Shown here: positions 1 to 10,462 of the stretch, piece by piece
Layout of the letters: each line of letters starts with the position of its first letter
How positions within the stretch are numbered: the stretch's first letter is position 1
Assembly: GCA_963780675.1 (NCBI GenBank)
Contig: CAWACR010000009.1
Coordinates: forward strand, 124,001-188,000
DNA length: 64,000 nucleotides
DNA from: JAHECE01 sp963780675
Lineage (GTDB): Bacteria > Actinomycetota > Actinomycetes > Actinomycetales > JAHECE01
Direction of reading: 5' to 3'
Notes under the pieces: model-generated
Told to the model about the DNA's origin: nothing
The model's database searches: none
Seen by the model: the letters and a program-made list of their open reading frames with translations, nothing else
Program-made: the position numbers and the translations under genes

Positions 1-1923
1 CCGGGCCACGTCCACGAGGAGACCGAGTCGCTCCAGGCCCACGGGGACTGCAACGTGATCGTGTGCGCCGTGGTGCTCCGGGCGGCGCACCGCGATGTAC
101 GGCTCGGTCCGCAGCCCGAACACGATCTCGCGGTAGTAGCTGACCGGGCGTCGCCACCCGGTGATGTCCAGGTCGCCGCACCAGGCGGTCAGGTACGGGA
201 ACTCGCGCTCGAGGGCGGCGACGGCGTCCGGAGTCCTCCGCGTAGGCGGTCGCCCCGATCCCGACCTCGCCGAGGTAGTCCCAGCCGGTCCACGTGAAGT
301 CGCCGATCACGTGCGGGTGCTCGAGCACCATCGGCCAGAGCGTCCCGATCCGGATCGGGAAGGTCTCCGAACCCACGATCACCCGGTGCGGGAACAGCTC
401 GCGGTCCAGGGCGTAGCGCGAGTCGCCGTAGTTCAGGCCGACGACGTCGAGCACGGCGTGCGACTCCGCCGTTCGGCGGGTCACGTTCTCGCCCTCGGCG
501 GCCAGGTTCATGACGTCGCCCATGTCGCCGTCGCCAGCGCTCGTCTCAGACTCGCGGGGCTCTCCGCGGTCGGCGGCGACCTCGTCCATGCACGGCAGCA
601 GGGCCACGTTCACCCCGTTGGTGACGAGCCGGGTGGGGTCGAGCGCGCGGACGTGCTCGGCCATCGGCCGGGCGAGGACCGCGCCGTGCGGCGTGCCGAC
701 CTCGGCGATCTCGTTGCCCGATCGAGTACATGATCACGCTCGGGTGGTTGTAGTCCTTCGCCACCATCGAGGCCAGGTCGGCCGCCCACCACTGCGGGAA
801 GTCGAGCGCGTAGTCGTAGGGCGGTCTTGCCGCGCACCCACATGTCGAAGGCCTCGTCCATGACGAGCATCCCGAGCCGGTCGCACGCGTCGAGCATCGC
901 CACGGACAGCCGGGTTGTGCGCGGCGCGGATCGCGTTGAAGCCCGCGGCCTTCAGGCAGTTCGATGCGGCGCTCCTCGGCGCGGGCGATCGCCGCCGCGC
1001 CGAGCGGCCCGTTGTCGTGGTGGACGCACGCGCCGCGCAACGTCACGGTCTCGCCGTTGATCCGCAGCCCGTGCCGCGGGTCGACCTGACGGTGCGGATG
1101 CCGAACGCGGTCACGACGGCGTCGCCCACGGCGGTGCCGTCCGGTCCGGCAAGCCGGCTCACCGCCGTGTACAGGTGCGGGTTGTCGACCCCCCACAGGC
1201 AGGGGGTCCGCTACATAGAAGCGCTGCCGGATCAGGGCCGTCTCGCCGGGCGGGACCGTCACGGGCGTCTCGCCGCCCTCGACCCGATCGCCGAGCGCGG
1301 CGCCCGGCCGCGCGCCGTCGCCGGCGTGGAGCACCGTCGAGAGCGTGACAGACGCCGTCGTCAGGGCGGCGTTGCGGACCGACGTCGCCACCTCGACCAC
1401 CGCGAGGTCCGGCTCGACGTCCCGCGTGGTGACGGTGACGCCGTCGGGGGTGATGTGCACGGGCTCGTCGACGTGCAGGATCACCGGTCGGTGCAGGCCT
1501 GCGCCGGAGTACCAGCGGGAGTCCTGGCCGGAGCGCACCTCCACGCGCACCCGGTTGGCCGCACGGAAGCGGAGGTAGGGCGTGAGGTCCACGAGGAAGC
1601 GTGCGTACCCGTCCGCGCGGTTGCCCGCGAACTCCTCGTTCACGAACACCATCGCGTGGCGCATGGCGCCCTCGAACTCCAGCCCGACCACCTTCCCGGC
1701 CCATTCCGCGGGCACGTCGAAGGACTTCAGATACGTGAAGTTCCCCTGGGGGAAGTAGGCCGCCGCGCCGCGGGCCGGGACGTCGGCGGGCGCGGACGGC
1801 GTCCCGCAGCGCGTCGTGCGGCAGGGTGACGGGGGTGGGAACCGCCGTCGCCCCCGCCACGGCGTCGAACGGACCGATCGGAGTGCGGTACGCCCACCCG
1901 TCGTTGAACGACTGTCGTGCCAT
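1..1923 (-). CDS. Glycoside hydrolase family 2 protein (beta-galactosidase/glucuronidase-like), 3' end outside window, frameshifted
   Basis: Probably hydrolyses terminal beta-linked sugars from imported or extracellular oligosaccharides. The N-terminus shows the GH2 jelly-roll sugar-binding domain (FNDGW at the start, then a PQGNFTYLKSF stretch), followed by an immunoglobulin-like domain and the start of the TIM barrel (GACVHHDNGPLG; DRLGMLVMDEAFDMW; KDYNHPSVIMYSIGN). The last motif ends just before the catalytic acid/base Glu expected of the family. The homologous segments lie in different frames, with shifts near 1800, 1180, 960, 830 and 720, so the protein cannot be translated intact as written. 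ATG at 1923 follows a GGAGGAG site. It is the last gene of the minus-strand glycan locus, 45 nt after the GH43 gene. Substrate within GH2 cannot be decided from the sequence. Confidence 0.85.
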
Positions 1924-1968
1924 GTCCCGCTCCTCCCCGTCCTCGTCCCGTCCCGACCGCGACGTCGT

Positions 1969-3508
1969 CTACCGCTGGACGTCCTGCCCGGCGTAGTCGA
2001 TCGCGGCCACGTCGACGACGCCGTCGCGGGCGTACGGCCCCACCACCCGGCCGGTGAAGGACTCGGCGACCGTCGGAGGACAGGTACCGCCCGTCCACGG
2101 ACGCGACGGTCACCCACGCGCCGCCGTCGTGCACCTGGGCGTGCAGGAGGTCGCACCCGGCGCCGAGCTGCGCGCCCAAGGAGGCTGCCGGTGGGCGGCT
2201 CGGCGACGATCCGCAGCCGCACCTCGCCGGCCGCGTCCTGGCGCGCGGTGTGCGTCCAGGTCTGGGCGATCGTGGGCAGGTGCATGGTCGCCGTCACGAC
2301 GTCGCCGGCCGACCTCGACGTCGTAGTGGAACTGCTCGTCGTAGCGCATCGACAAGCCGCCGACGCCGGCGCTCACGTCCAGCGTGACAGTCACCTCGCA
2401 CGCCTCGGTGCACTGCCGGATGCCGAGGAACACGGGCTTGTTCGCCTCCATGCCCTCGCCGCGGCCGGTCAGGCGGGCCCAGCCGGGGCGGGCGGTGAGG
2501 TCGGCGACGTCGCGCGGGAACTGCCGCACGCCGATCACCTCGCCGTCGAAGCCGTCCAGGGAGGCCGGGGCGTCCGCGGGGAAGGTGAGGTGGCGCTCCG
2601 ACGGGCTCGTGCCGGTCGTCCAGCAGGACCGGCTCCACGTGCGGCCAGCCGTCCTCGCCCCACGTCACCGGGGGTCACGAAGGTCTCGCGGCCCATCGGG
2701 GCGAAGGCGCGGGTGCGCGGAGCGCGGGCGGGTGCCCAGCAGGACCATCGCCCACGAGCCGTCGGGAGCTCGACGAGGTCGCCGTGACCGGTGTTCTGGA
2801 CCGGCACGGTCCGTGCCGCGGGCCGTGACGAGCGGGTTGTGGGGGCAGCCCTCGAACGGACCGGTGGGCGAGGTCGAGCGGGCGATGGTGGCCGAGTGGC
2901 CCCGCTCGGTGCCGCCCTCGGCGATCATCAGGTACCACCAGTCGCCGCGCCGGTACAGGTGCGGAGCCTCGGGGAACATGCCGCCGGTGCCCGACCACAG
3001 CCGCCGGACCTCGCTGAGCGGCCTTCCCGGTCTCCGGGTCGAGGGTGACCTGGGTGATGCCGAGGTGCGTCAGCGTGCCGGTCTCCTCGTCCAGGAGGAA
3101 ACCGGACATCGTGACGTAGCAGGTGCCGTCCTCGTCCCAGGCGATGTCCGGGTCGATGCCCTGGACCTCCATGACGATCCCGTCCGACCACGGGCCCTCC
3201 GGGCGGTCCGCCGTGAACAGGACGTTGCCGCGGCCGCCCATCATGTCGGGGATGACCAGCCAGAACTTCTCGTCGTGGTAGCGGATCGTGGGGGCCCACG
3301 CCCCGCCGCCGGTGAGCGCCTTGTCCGCGCCCAGCTGGCCGTCCCGGACGGCCACGTGCGTGAGGAGCTCGACGTGCTCCATGTCGCGCGAGTGGAAGAT
3401 CGGGACGCCGGGGAGGTACTCGAACGTCGAGCAGGCGAGGTAGTAGTCGTCGCCCACCCGGCACACGCTCGGGTCGGGGTGGAAGCCGGAGACGGCGGGG
3501 TTCCGCAT
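1969..3508 (-). CDS. Glycoside hydrolase family 43 (beta-xylosidase/alpha-L-arabinofuranosidase type), frameshifted
   Basis: Predicted to cleave xylosyl or arabinosyl residues from hemicellulose oligosaccharides. The N-terminal five-bladed propeller is clear: NPAVSGFHPDPSVCRVGDDYY carries the catalytic-base Asp, and GIDPDIAWDEDG the pKa-modulating Asp region. The C-terminal part (SAGVGGLSMRYDEQFHYDVEV) matches the beta-sandwich found after the propeller in long GH43 enzymes. The reading ends at a TAG (1969-1971) preceded by IDYAGQDVQR. About 513 codons is normal for the subfamily, but segments sit in different frames (shifts near 3025, 2790, 2610, 2310, 2180 and 2070). ATG at 3508 has no good Shine-Dalgarno. 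It lies between the OppF ATPase and the GH2 gene on the same strand, and suggests arabinoxylan-type substrates for the locus. Confidence 0.88.
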
Positions 3509-3601
3509 GGGAGGACTCGATTCGGGGTAGGGGGTGCCCGCCGGGCGGCGTCGCGCCCGACCGTGGCCGGTGAAGTTCGGGAGGGTGGGCCGGGGCGTCC
3601 G

Positions 3602-4481
3602 CTACGCCGCGGCGAGCCCGAGGGCAGACTGCCGGGCGGCGAGGGCGTGGCGGGAGTCGCGGCGAGCGGCCTGGCGCACCGGGTCGGGCACCGGGGCGGC
3701 GAGGAGGAGCCGCTGGGTGTACGGGTGCACGGGCTTGCGGGTGACCTGCTCGGCGTCCCCGGACTCGACGATCTCGCCCCGGTACATGACCGCGACGCGG
3801 TGGCTGATGTGCCGGACGACCGAGAGGTCGTGGGTGACGAAGAGGTAGGCGACGCCGGTGCGTTCCTGGATCTCGATGAACAGGTCGAGCACCCGGGCCT
3901 GGGTGGAGAGGTCCAGGGCGCTGACCGGCTCGTCGCAGACGATCAGCTTCGGGTCGCGCGAGCAGGGCCCGGGCGATCGCGATCCGCTGGCGCTGGCCGC
4001 CGGAGAACTCGCGTGGCAGGCGGTCCGCCGCGTCGGCCGGCAGCTCGACGCGGTCGAGGAGGTCGCGCACCCGTTCGGCGGCGTCCTGCCTTCGAGGCAC
4101 CCGGCCACCAGGAGCGGCTCGGTGAGGATGCTGTTCGACCGTCATCGCCGGGTTCAGGGACGTGTACGGGTCCTGGAAGACCACCTGGATGTCGCTCGCT
4201 GAGGCCGCGCCGCTCGGACGCCCGAGGTGGGCGATGTCCCGTGCCGTCGGTAGCGGATCGTCCCCGCCCGTGACGGGCGCCAGCCCGAGGACGCGCGCGG
4301 CCCGAGGGTGGTCTTGCCCGATCCGGACTCGCCCGACCAGACCGAGGGTCTCGCCCTGGCCGATCGTCAGGGAGACGCCCTTGAGGGCCTTGAACGGGGG
4401 CTTGCGCCAGCCCTTGACGGGGTACTCGACGACGACGTCGTCGAAGTCCAGCAGCGGTTCGGCGGCAGCAGTGGTGCTCAT
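3602..4481 (-). CDS. Oligopeptide/oligosaccharide ABC importer ATPase, OppF/DppF type, frameshifted
   Basis: Cytoplasmic ATPase that would pair with the upstream permease-ATPase fusion to power uptake. The N-terminus (KALKGVSLTIGQGETLGLVG) leads into the Walker A region, which is broken by an indel. VVFQDPYTSLNPAMTV is the Q-loop typical of OppF/DppF, FSGGQRQRIAIARALL is the signature, and LIVCDEPVSALDLSTQ the Walker B and D-loop. The C-terminal YTQRLLLAAPVPDP is the usual family tail. Frames shift near 4310, 4220, 4115 and 3958. Total length of about 293 codons is slightly short of the common 320-340. ATG at 4481 overlaps the stop of the preceding fusion gene (ATGA) and has an AGGAGG 7 nt upstream. 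Confidence 0.9.
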
Positions 4482-6357
4482 CGACCGGTCCTCCTGACCT
4501 GCGGCGTGACGCGCGGGCGACGCCGCGGCCAACGGGGTGCGGCGTTCGAGTCCTCGAGCGTCGACTCCAGCAGCATCTGCGTGTACGGGTGCTGGGGTGT
4601 GGCGAAGACTCGCCGCGCGGGTCCCAGCTCGACGATCTCGCCCGTTCTGCATGACCGCGATCCGGTCGCAGATGTCGGCGACGACGCCGAAGTTGTGGGT
4701 CACGAGGATCATCGCCCATCTGCCGCTCCGCCTGGAGCGAGCGCAGAGGTCGAGGACCTCGGCCTGGACGGTGACGTCGAGGGCCGTGGTCGGCTCGTCG
4801 GCGATCAGCAGCTCCGGGTCGCAGGAGACGGCGCCGGCGATGAGCACGCGCTGGGCCATGCCGCCCGAGACCTCGTGCGGGTAGGCGTCGATACGTGCGC
4901 TCCGGGTCCGGGATGCCCGACCGCGGGCCAGCAGGGCCAGGGCCCGCTCCTTGGCTTCCTCCTTGGAGAGGCCGAGGTGCTGGCGCATGGGCTCGGTGAG
5001 CTGGAAGCCGATCCGGAAGGAGGGGTCGAGGTTGGACATCGGCTCCTGCGGGATGTACGCGATCTTCAGGCCCCGCAGGCGGTTCATCGCGGACTTCGAG
5101 AGGCCCGCGATGCTCTGACCGCCGAACTCCATGGTGTCGGCGACCACCTTCGCCTCGGGCGGCAGGAGGCCGAGGACGGCGAACGCCGTCTGGGTCTTGC
5201 CGGAGCCGGACTCGCCCACGAGGCCGAGCACTTCGCCCTTGCGCACGGTCAGCGAGATGCCGTTGACGACCGTGGAGTCCCCACCGTCGGACCGGGGGTA
5301 GGCGACCGTGAGGTTGCGCACCGTGAGGAGGTCGACGTCGTCGGGCACCAGCTCGTCCGTGATGACGATCTCGCCGGCGGGAGCGGCGCCCTTCGCGGGC
5401 TGCGGGAGGGCGGTGCCGGCGGCTGCGGCCGCGCGGCGGGCCTTGCGGGTGGCCTTGACGGTGGTGCCGCCGAGGAGGTCCCGCAGCGAGTTGCCGAGCA
5501 GGGCGAACGCGGCCACGGTGATCGTGATCGCGAGCCCGGGCCACAGGAGCAGCGTCGGCTTGAGGTAGATGTTGGCGAACGCGTCGTTGAGCATCGCGCC
5601 CCAGGAGGCCTCCTGCGCGGAGCCGATGCCGAGGAACTGCAGGCCGGCCTGGATGATGATCGCGATGCCGAACATCTGCGCGGCCTGGATGATCGTGGGA
5701 GCCGAGACGACGGGCAGGATGTGCCGGCGCATGATGCGGACGTCGGTGAGCCCCGCGACGCGGGCCGCGTCGACGTACAGCTCCTCCCGGACCCCGACCA
5801 CCGAGGCGCGCACCAGGCGGAACACGCCGGGTGCCATCAGCACACCGAAGACCACCATCGCGGTGTTCGTGCCCTGCCCCACCGAGGAGAGCACCACGAG
5901 CAGGACGAGGATGGCCGGGCATCGCCATGAGGAGGTTGGCGATCCACGACGTGACGCCGTCGAACGCGCCCTTGCGGTAGCCGGCGACCAGGCCGGTCGG
6001 AACACCGATCACGACGGCGACGACCACGGCGATGAGCGCGCCGATGAGGCTGACCTGCCCGCCGTAGAGGAGGCGCGCCCAGACGTCGCGGCCCACGCCG
6101 TCGAAGCCGAGAGGGTGCCCGGGCTCGGGTCCGCCGAGGCTGTTGGCCAGCGAAGGATCCATGGGGCTGGCGCTCGTGAGGAGGGGGGCCGCGAAGCTCA
6201 TCACGGTGATGACGACGAGCGTGAGGATCGAGGCGATGGCCACCGGGTCCCGCAGCAACCGGCGGACCACGTGGTCGCGCTTGGTCGGGGCGGGGGTGGC
6301 AGGGGCGGGGGTCGCCGGGCCGAGACCTAGCGCACTCTGGGGGTCGGGGATGGTCAT
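4478..6357 (-). CDS. ABC importer permease-ATPase fusion (DppC-DppD), frameshifted
   Basis: One gene encodes both an inner-membrane permease and an ATPase of a peptide/nickel-family importer. Residues ~1-300 form the DppC-like permease: cytoplasmic N-terminus, a first membrane helix (ASILTLVVITVMSFAAPLL), then the EAA loop region (DAARVAGLTDVRIMRRHILP). After a ~40-residue linker the DppD-type ATPase follows: Walker A GESGSGKTQ, IPQEPMSNLDPSFRIG, signature VSGGMAQRVLIAGA, Walker B LLIADEPTTALD and switch VTHNFG. The permease-ATPase join lies inside a single open frame (reading from 5930 down), so the fusion itself is not an indel artefact. Such fusions are known in actinobacteria. Shifts occur near 5920 and again near 4900, 4730, 4650 and 4550. 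ATG at 6357 overlaps the DppB stop by 4 nt. Confidence 0.88.
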
Positions 6358-7300
6358 GCGACACGCACCTTCGGGTTGAGCCAGCCGTAAGCGACGTCGA
6401 TGAGCAGGTTGCACGATCACGATGATCAGCGACCATGAGGACGGTGATCCCGAGCATCATCGGCTGGTCACCGACGGCCGCAGCGGAGAACATCTCGGTG
6501 CCGAGGCCGTAGAGGCCGAAGACCTTCTCGACGATGACGGCGCCGCCGACCAGGCCGATGAACTGCAGGGCGAGGACCGTCAGGGCGGGTGGCGGCGGCG
6601 TTGCGCAGGGCGTGGCGGAAGAGCAGGCTGCGATCGCCGAGGCCCCGGCTGCGCAGCGTGCGCACGTAGTCCGCGCGGAGCACGTCGATCATCGAGCCGC
6701 GGACCTGCTGGGCCGTGGCCGCCATGGCACCGATCGCCAGGGCGATCGACGGGCAGGGTGATCGACATCAGCCATTCGCTCGGCGACTCGGAGAACGGGA
6801 CGAACCCGACGGCCGGGAAGATCTGCAGCTTCACCGCGAAGACCAACGACGAGCACGAGCGCGATGAGGAAGGACGGGAGGGCGAAGCCGAGGATCGCCA
6901 GGCCCTGGACCAGCCGGTCGAGCCAGCCGCCCCGGACCGCGGCCGCGACACCGATGACGATGGCGAAGACGGTCGCGATGAGGAGCCCGACCACGAGGAT
7001 GCTCAGGGTCACGGGCAGCTTGGCCGCGAGGGTGTCGATGACGGACTGCCCGGAGAACCACGAGCTGCCGAAGTCCCCGCGGAGCGCCGGCCCGATCCAG
7101 TCGAAATACCGGGTCAGGAGCGGCTGGTCGAGCCCGAGCTCGGTGGCCTTGGCGGCGACCTGCTCCTGCGTGGCCGTCTGGCCGACGATGTTCCGCGCGA
7201 CGTTGGTGCCGGACAGGCTCATGAGCCAGAACATGAGGAACGAGGAGGCGAGGATGAGGACGAGGCCGGAGAGGATCCGGCGGAGGAGGAAGGTGAGCAT
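6354..7300 (-). CDS. ABC importer permease, DppB/OppB type, frameshifted
   Basis: Membrane subunit of the importer. The N-terminus (LTFLLRRILSGLVLILASSF) is the standard first helix of DppB, followed by the periplasmic loop ending in DQPLLTRYFDWI and the helices LPVTLSILVVGLLIATV and ILGFALPSFLIALVLVV. The EAA loop (RADYVRTLRSRGL) lies near 6670 in another frame, and the C-terminus reads LNPKVRVA before a TGA at 6354-6356. Four small indels (near 6850, 6755, 6592 and 6425) break the frame. Length of about 315 codons is normal. ATG at 7300 lies 83 nt after the binding-protein gene, from which it is separated by a strong hairpin, and overlaps the next gene by 4 nt. Confidence 0.88.
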
Positions 7301-7341
7301 CGTTGCCCTTAGGTCGGGTGGTCCGATGGCGAGGGGTGGTG

Positions 7342-7375
7342 GTGCGGGGCCGGGGAGGAGGTCCCGGCCCCGCAC
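7342..7375 (-). terminator. GC-rich hairpin between binding protein and permease genes
   Basis: A perfect 13-bp stem (7342-7354 pairing with 7363-7375) with an 8-nt loop lies just after the binding-protein stop codon. There is no U-tract. In importer operons such hairpins often stabilise the 5' message or attenuate downstream transcription, so the binding protein is made in excess of the permeases. That role is inferred from position. Confidence 0.6.
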
Positions 7376-7382
7376 CCAGTGA

Positions 7383-8915
7383 TCAGCCGGCCGGCGTGAA
7401 GTTGTAGATGCCGGGGACGATCGCGAACTTCTGCGCCGTGACCTCGACGTCGTCGGAGTAGGCGTAGGTGTTCTGCACGTCGCTCCAGACCGCGTTCCAG
7501 GCCTGCTCGACCGTGTACTCGTTGATCTGGCGGAAGAGCGCGTCCTGCTCCTCACCGGTGGCCATCTGGGCCTGGTTGATGAGGTCGGTCACGGTCGGGT
7601 CCTCGTACCGGAACGGGTTCCACAGCGCGTCCGGCGTCAGCTGGATCTGGATCGTGTCCCAGGGCCGGAAGGAGGCGAGGGAGAAGAACGAGACCGGGTA
7701 CTTGCCGTTGAGCAGGGCGTCGATCACCTGGTCGAGAGGCAGCGGGTCGAGGACGACCTCGATGCCGATCGCGGTCAGCTGCTCGACGATGGCGGCCTGC
7801 GCGCCGGCGTTGAACGCGGAGAGGTCGGGCATCGTCAACGTGAAGCCATCGGCGTAGCCGGCGTCGGCGAGCAGCTGCATGGCCTTCTCGGGGTCGTACG
7901 GGTAGGCCTCGTCGAGGGTCGCGTCGTACGCCGTCGTGTCCGGGTTGAAGACCTGCGTGGTCGGCGTGCCGTAGCCGTTGAACGCGGCGTCGATGATCGC
8001 CTCGCGGTCGAACGCGTAGTTCAGGGCCTGGCGGACGCGGACGTCGGCCAGCGCCGGGACCATCGCTCCGCCGCGGTCCCAGATGTAGAAGCCGCTCACG
8101 TCACCCGAGGGGTACTCGAGGATGTTCAGCCCCGCGCCCTCGAGGGTGGCGACGTTCTTCGTGTCGGTCACCAGCGCGCCGTCGACCTGGCCCGACTGCA
8201 GGGCGTTCATGACGGCCGTGGAGTCCGAGAGCGGGGTCAGGACGATCGTGTCGAACGGGAACGCCTCGGTGTTCCAGTAGTCGGGGTTGCGCGTGAAGGT
8301 GTACTTCGCGTCGACCGTCGTGTTGGCGTCGTCGAGGACGTACGGACCGGAACCGCACGGGGTGGTCTGCAGCTCGGGGGTGCCGATCGCGTCGGGGCAG
8401 GCCATCATGCCGGCGGTGGAGCCCAGGTTCGGGACGAGCGAGGGGTCCGGGGCGTTGAGGTTGATCACCGCGTGGGTGTCATCGACGACGTCCACGCTCT
8501 CGACCGACTTCAGCTGGTTGGCGGCCTCGTTGGTGCCGCTCTTGGTGTTCATGATGTTGGCCTGGACAGCCGCGGCGTTGAACGGGGTTCCGTCGGTGAA
8601 CGTCACGTCGTCGCGCAGGGTGAGCGAGAGCTTGGTGAGCGTCTCGTCGTAGGACCACTCGGTGGCGAGGTTCGGCTGCACCTCGGCCTCGGGGTCGAGG
8701 CGGAACAGCTGGTCGTAGACCGGCTGGTAGTAGACCGTGTTGTTCCCGAGACCGGCGTCCTTGGGGTCCCAGGGCTGGGCCACGACGACGGGCGCCAGGG
8801 TGAGGGTGGTCGAGCCCGAACCCCCGGTGGAGTCCCCGCCTCCCGAGCCACCGCCGCAGGCGGTCAGTCCCAGCATGAGAGCCGCGGTCCCCGCCGCGAG
8901 CCAGCGCTTGCGCAT
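7383..8915 (-). CDS. ABC transporter solute-binding lipoprotein, SBP_5 (peptide/oligosaccharide) family
   Basis: Extracellular lipoprotein that captures substrate for the DppB/DppC-D/OppF importer. Residues 1-20 are a lipoprotein signal with lipobox LTAC (Cys20) and a Gly/Ser-rich tether. The body has the SBP_5 hallmarks: QPNLATEWSYDE, LRDDVTFTDGTPFNA, and VRQALNYAFDREAI. The 510-residue frame is intact, unlike its neighbours. ATG at 8915 has AAGGGGAG 6 nt upstream. Its place between a LacI regulator and GH43/GH2 enzymes favours an oligosaccharide, probably xylan-derived, rather than a peptide. SBP_5 proteins binding xylo- and cello-oligosaccharides are known, but ligand choice is inference. 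Confidence 0.9.
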   Translation of the reverse strand: MRKRWLAAGTAALMLGLTACGGGSGGGDSTGGSGSTTLTLAPVVVAQPWDPKDAGLGNNTVYYQPVYDQLFRLDPEAEVQPNLATEWSYDETLTKLSLTLRDDVTFTDGTPFNAAAVQANIMNTKSGTNEAANQLKSVESVDVVDDTHAVINLNAPDPSLVPNLGSTAGMMACPDAIGTPELQTTPCGSGPYVLDDANTTVDAKYTFTRNPDYWNTEAFPFDTIVLTPLSDSTAVMNALQSGQVDGALVTDTKNVATLEGAGLNILEYPSGDVSGFYIWDRGGAMVPALADVRVRQALNYAFDREAIIDAAFNGYGTPTTQVFNPDTTAYDATLDEAYPYDPEKAMQLLADAGYADGFTLTMPDLSAFNAGAQAAIVEQLTAIGIEVVLDPLPLDQVIDALLNGKYPVSFFSLASFRPWDTIQIQLTPDALWNPFRYEDPTVTDLINQAQMATGEEQDALFRQINEYTVEQAWNAVWSDVQNTYAYSDDVEVTAQKFAIVPGIYNFTPAG

Positions 8916-8963
8916 GTCTTCTCCCCTTTGAGTGGAGGTCGGCGAGCACCTCCGGCCGGAGGG

Positions 8964-9043
8964 CTCACTTATACGTGTAGGTGTTACGAATCAGTACGGT
9001 AGCGCGGTGACGCCGCTCACGCAAGAGGGCTGGTGATACGAAT
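8964..9043 (-). promoter_or_regulatory. Promoter and candidate LacI-type operators of the glycan locus
   Basis: Upstream of the binding-protein gene a TATAAG -10 element (plus-strand 8968-8973) is followed further upstream by two copies of a GGTGNTACGAAT sequence (8980-8991 and 9032-9043), 52 bp apart, about five helical turns. The first copy sits in TGTTACGAATCA, an imperfect palindrome centred on CG as LacI-family operators are, and would lie between the -10 and -35 elements. The divergence of the second copy weakens the case. The adjacent LacI-family gene is the obvious ligand-controlled repressor. Confidence 0.5.
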
Positions 9044-9229
9044 AGGTAACGATGCTCGCGGGGCGCGCCCACCGCAGTCAGGGGGTCGCGGCGGGGACCG
9101 ACGGGGAGTGGTGATCACATCTGCGTTCGGGGGCGGGGTCGCCCCCCGTCACGCCCCGAGACGCCGAACTCGACCGGGGATGCCGGCTCGCGCCGCCGTC
9201 GCCGCTCTGAGCCGACGGCGGATCCAAGC

Positions 9230-10225
9230 TCAGGCGGACTCGCGGACGACTACCGTGACGGCCTCTGATCGAGGCATGCGGGGAAGGGGGTCGCCCGCGA
9301 TGCCGGCACGGACGAGAGCGACGAGGTGCTGCGCGACGATGCCGATGTGCTGGTCGATCGTCGTGAGCGGCGGGAAGGCGAACGGGGCGAGCGGGATGTT
9401 GTCCACCCCGATCACCGCGAGGTCCGCCGGCGCGCTCAGGCCGAGAAGTCGCATCCCCGCCAGGACTGCGAACGCGACCTCGTCGTTGTACGCACACACC
9501 GCGCTGACCCCCGCCTCGCGCCAGGCACGGACGGCGCGCGCGGCGGCATCGGCGTCGGGCGGCACCGGCCGCACGTCCGGGAGGTCGAGCCCGAGTTCCA
9601 CACAGGCCGTCCGAGCGCCCTCGAGGCGCAGGCGGAGGAAGCCCTCGACGAGCGGCGTCGCCGGGTCGGCGTAGCCGATGAGTCGATGTCCCGCCTGGGC
9701 CAGGTGCTCCACCTGGAGCCGGCCGATGAGGATCTGCGGCACGCTCAGCGTGCTCTGGTCCGAACGGGGTGCCAGGAGCGTCTGGGTGACGAAGATGCCG
9801 GACTGACCCATTTCGGCGACGTCCACCGGATCGACCGCCACCATCGTCACGACGGCGGCAGGGACCAGTTCCCGCCAGATCGTCGACATCGGGCGCCCCT
9901 CCCTGATGCGCCGCGTCACCAGACTGAGCCCGATGCCCTCGAGCCCCTCCTCCAGGCGCTCGATCAGGGCGGCGATGTTCGGCCCGATCGGGTAGTGGGG
10001 CATGACGAGGAGGACGACGTCGCTGTTGCCCTTGCGCAGCGCACGCGCGGCGGCCGACGGCGTGTACCCCAGTTCGGCAATAGCCGCGAGCACCCGCTCG
10101 CGCGTCTCGGGTGAGATCCGCTGGTGGGGGGTGTCGTTGATGACGTAACTGACCGTCGCCTGGGACACACCCGCCGCTCGGGCCACGTCCTTCGCCGTGA
10201 CCTTCCTGGCCAGAGCCTTCGCCAT
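9230..10225 (-). CDS. LacI-family transcriptional regulator
   Basis: Sugar-responsive repressor, presumably of the adjacent importer and glycosidase genes. The N-terminal helix-turn-helix is typical (TAKDVARAAGVSQATVSYVIN, then the hinge ISPETRERVLAAIAELGYTPSAAARAL). The rest is a periplasmic-binding-protein-like effector domain (AVCAYNDEVAFAVLAGM; LAVIGVDNIPLAPFAFPPLTTI). The 331-residue length is standard. ATG at 10225 was chosen because GGGAGGGAG lies 5 nt upstream; the frame extends further upstream without homology. It ends about 310 nt before the binding-protein start, in the same direction, with the candidate operators in between. Confidence 0.92.
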   Translation of the reverse strand: MAKALARKVTAKDVARAAGVSQATVSYVINDTPHQRISPETRERVLAAIAELGYTPSAAARALRKGNSDVVLLVMPHYPIGPNIAALIERLEEGLEGIGLSLVTRRIREGRPMSTIWRELVPAAVVTMVAVDPVDVAEMGQSGIFVTQTLLAPRSDQSTLSVPQILIGRLQVEHLAQAGHRLIGYADPATPLVEGFLRLRLEGARTACVELGLDLPDVRPVPPDADAAARAVRAWREAGVSAVCAYNDEVAFAVLAGMRLLGLSAPADLAVIGVDNIPLAPFAFPPLTTIDQHIGIVAQHLVALVRAGIAGDPLPRMPRSEAVTVVVRESA

Positions 10226-10462
10226 CTCACTCCCTCCCGACCGCTTATTCGTCACAGTAGCGCGTGGTGCCCGCCCTCGCCACCGGCAGGCGCAGGCCCT
10301 TCCAGTTCCGCTCCCGGCTGCGGGCCCCACCCGGGCCCCTGGGCGGACCCCGACACCACCGGCGCGGAGGCCGCACTCCCTCACCGTGGGACGCGAGACC
10401 GTCGACGGCGCCGGGGACTATCGCCCCTCGAATCCGGGCTGCCGGGAGGAGACGGTGGAGCG

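Noticed and set aside
2928..6005. A single 1025-codon frame spanning permease, two ATPases and part of GH43
   Set aside because: The permease-DppD join is real, but beyond about 4480 the frame continues only because indels remove the stop; a separate ATG with its own ribosome site opens OppF there.
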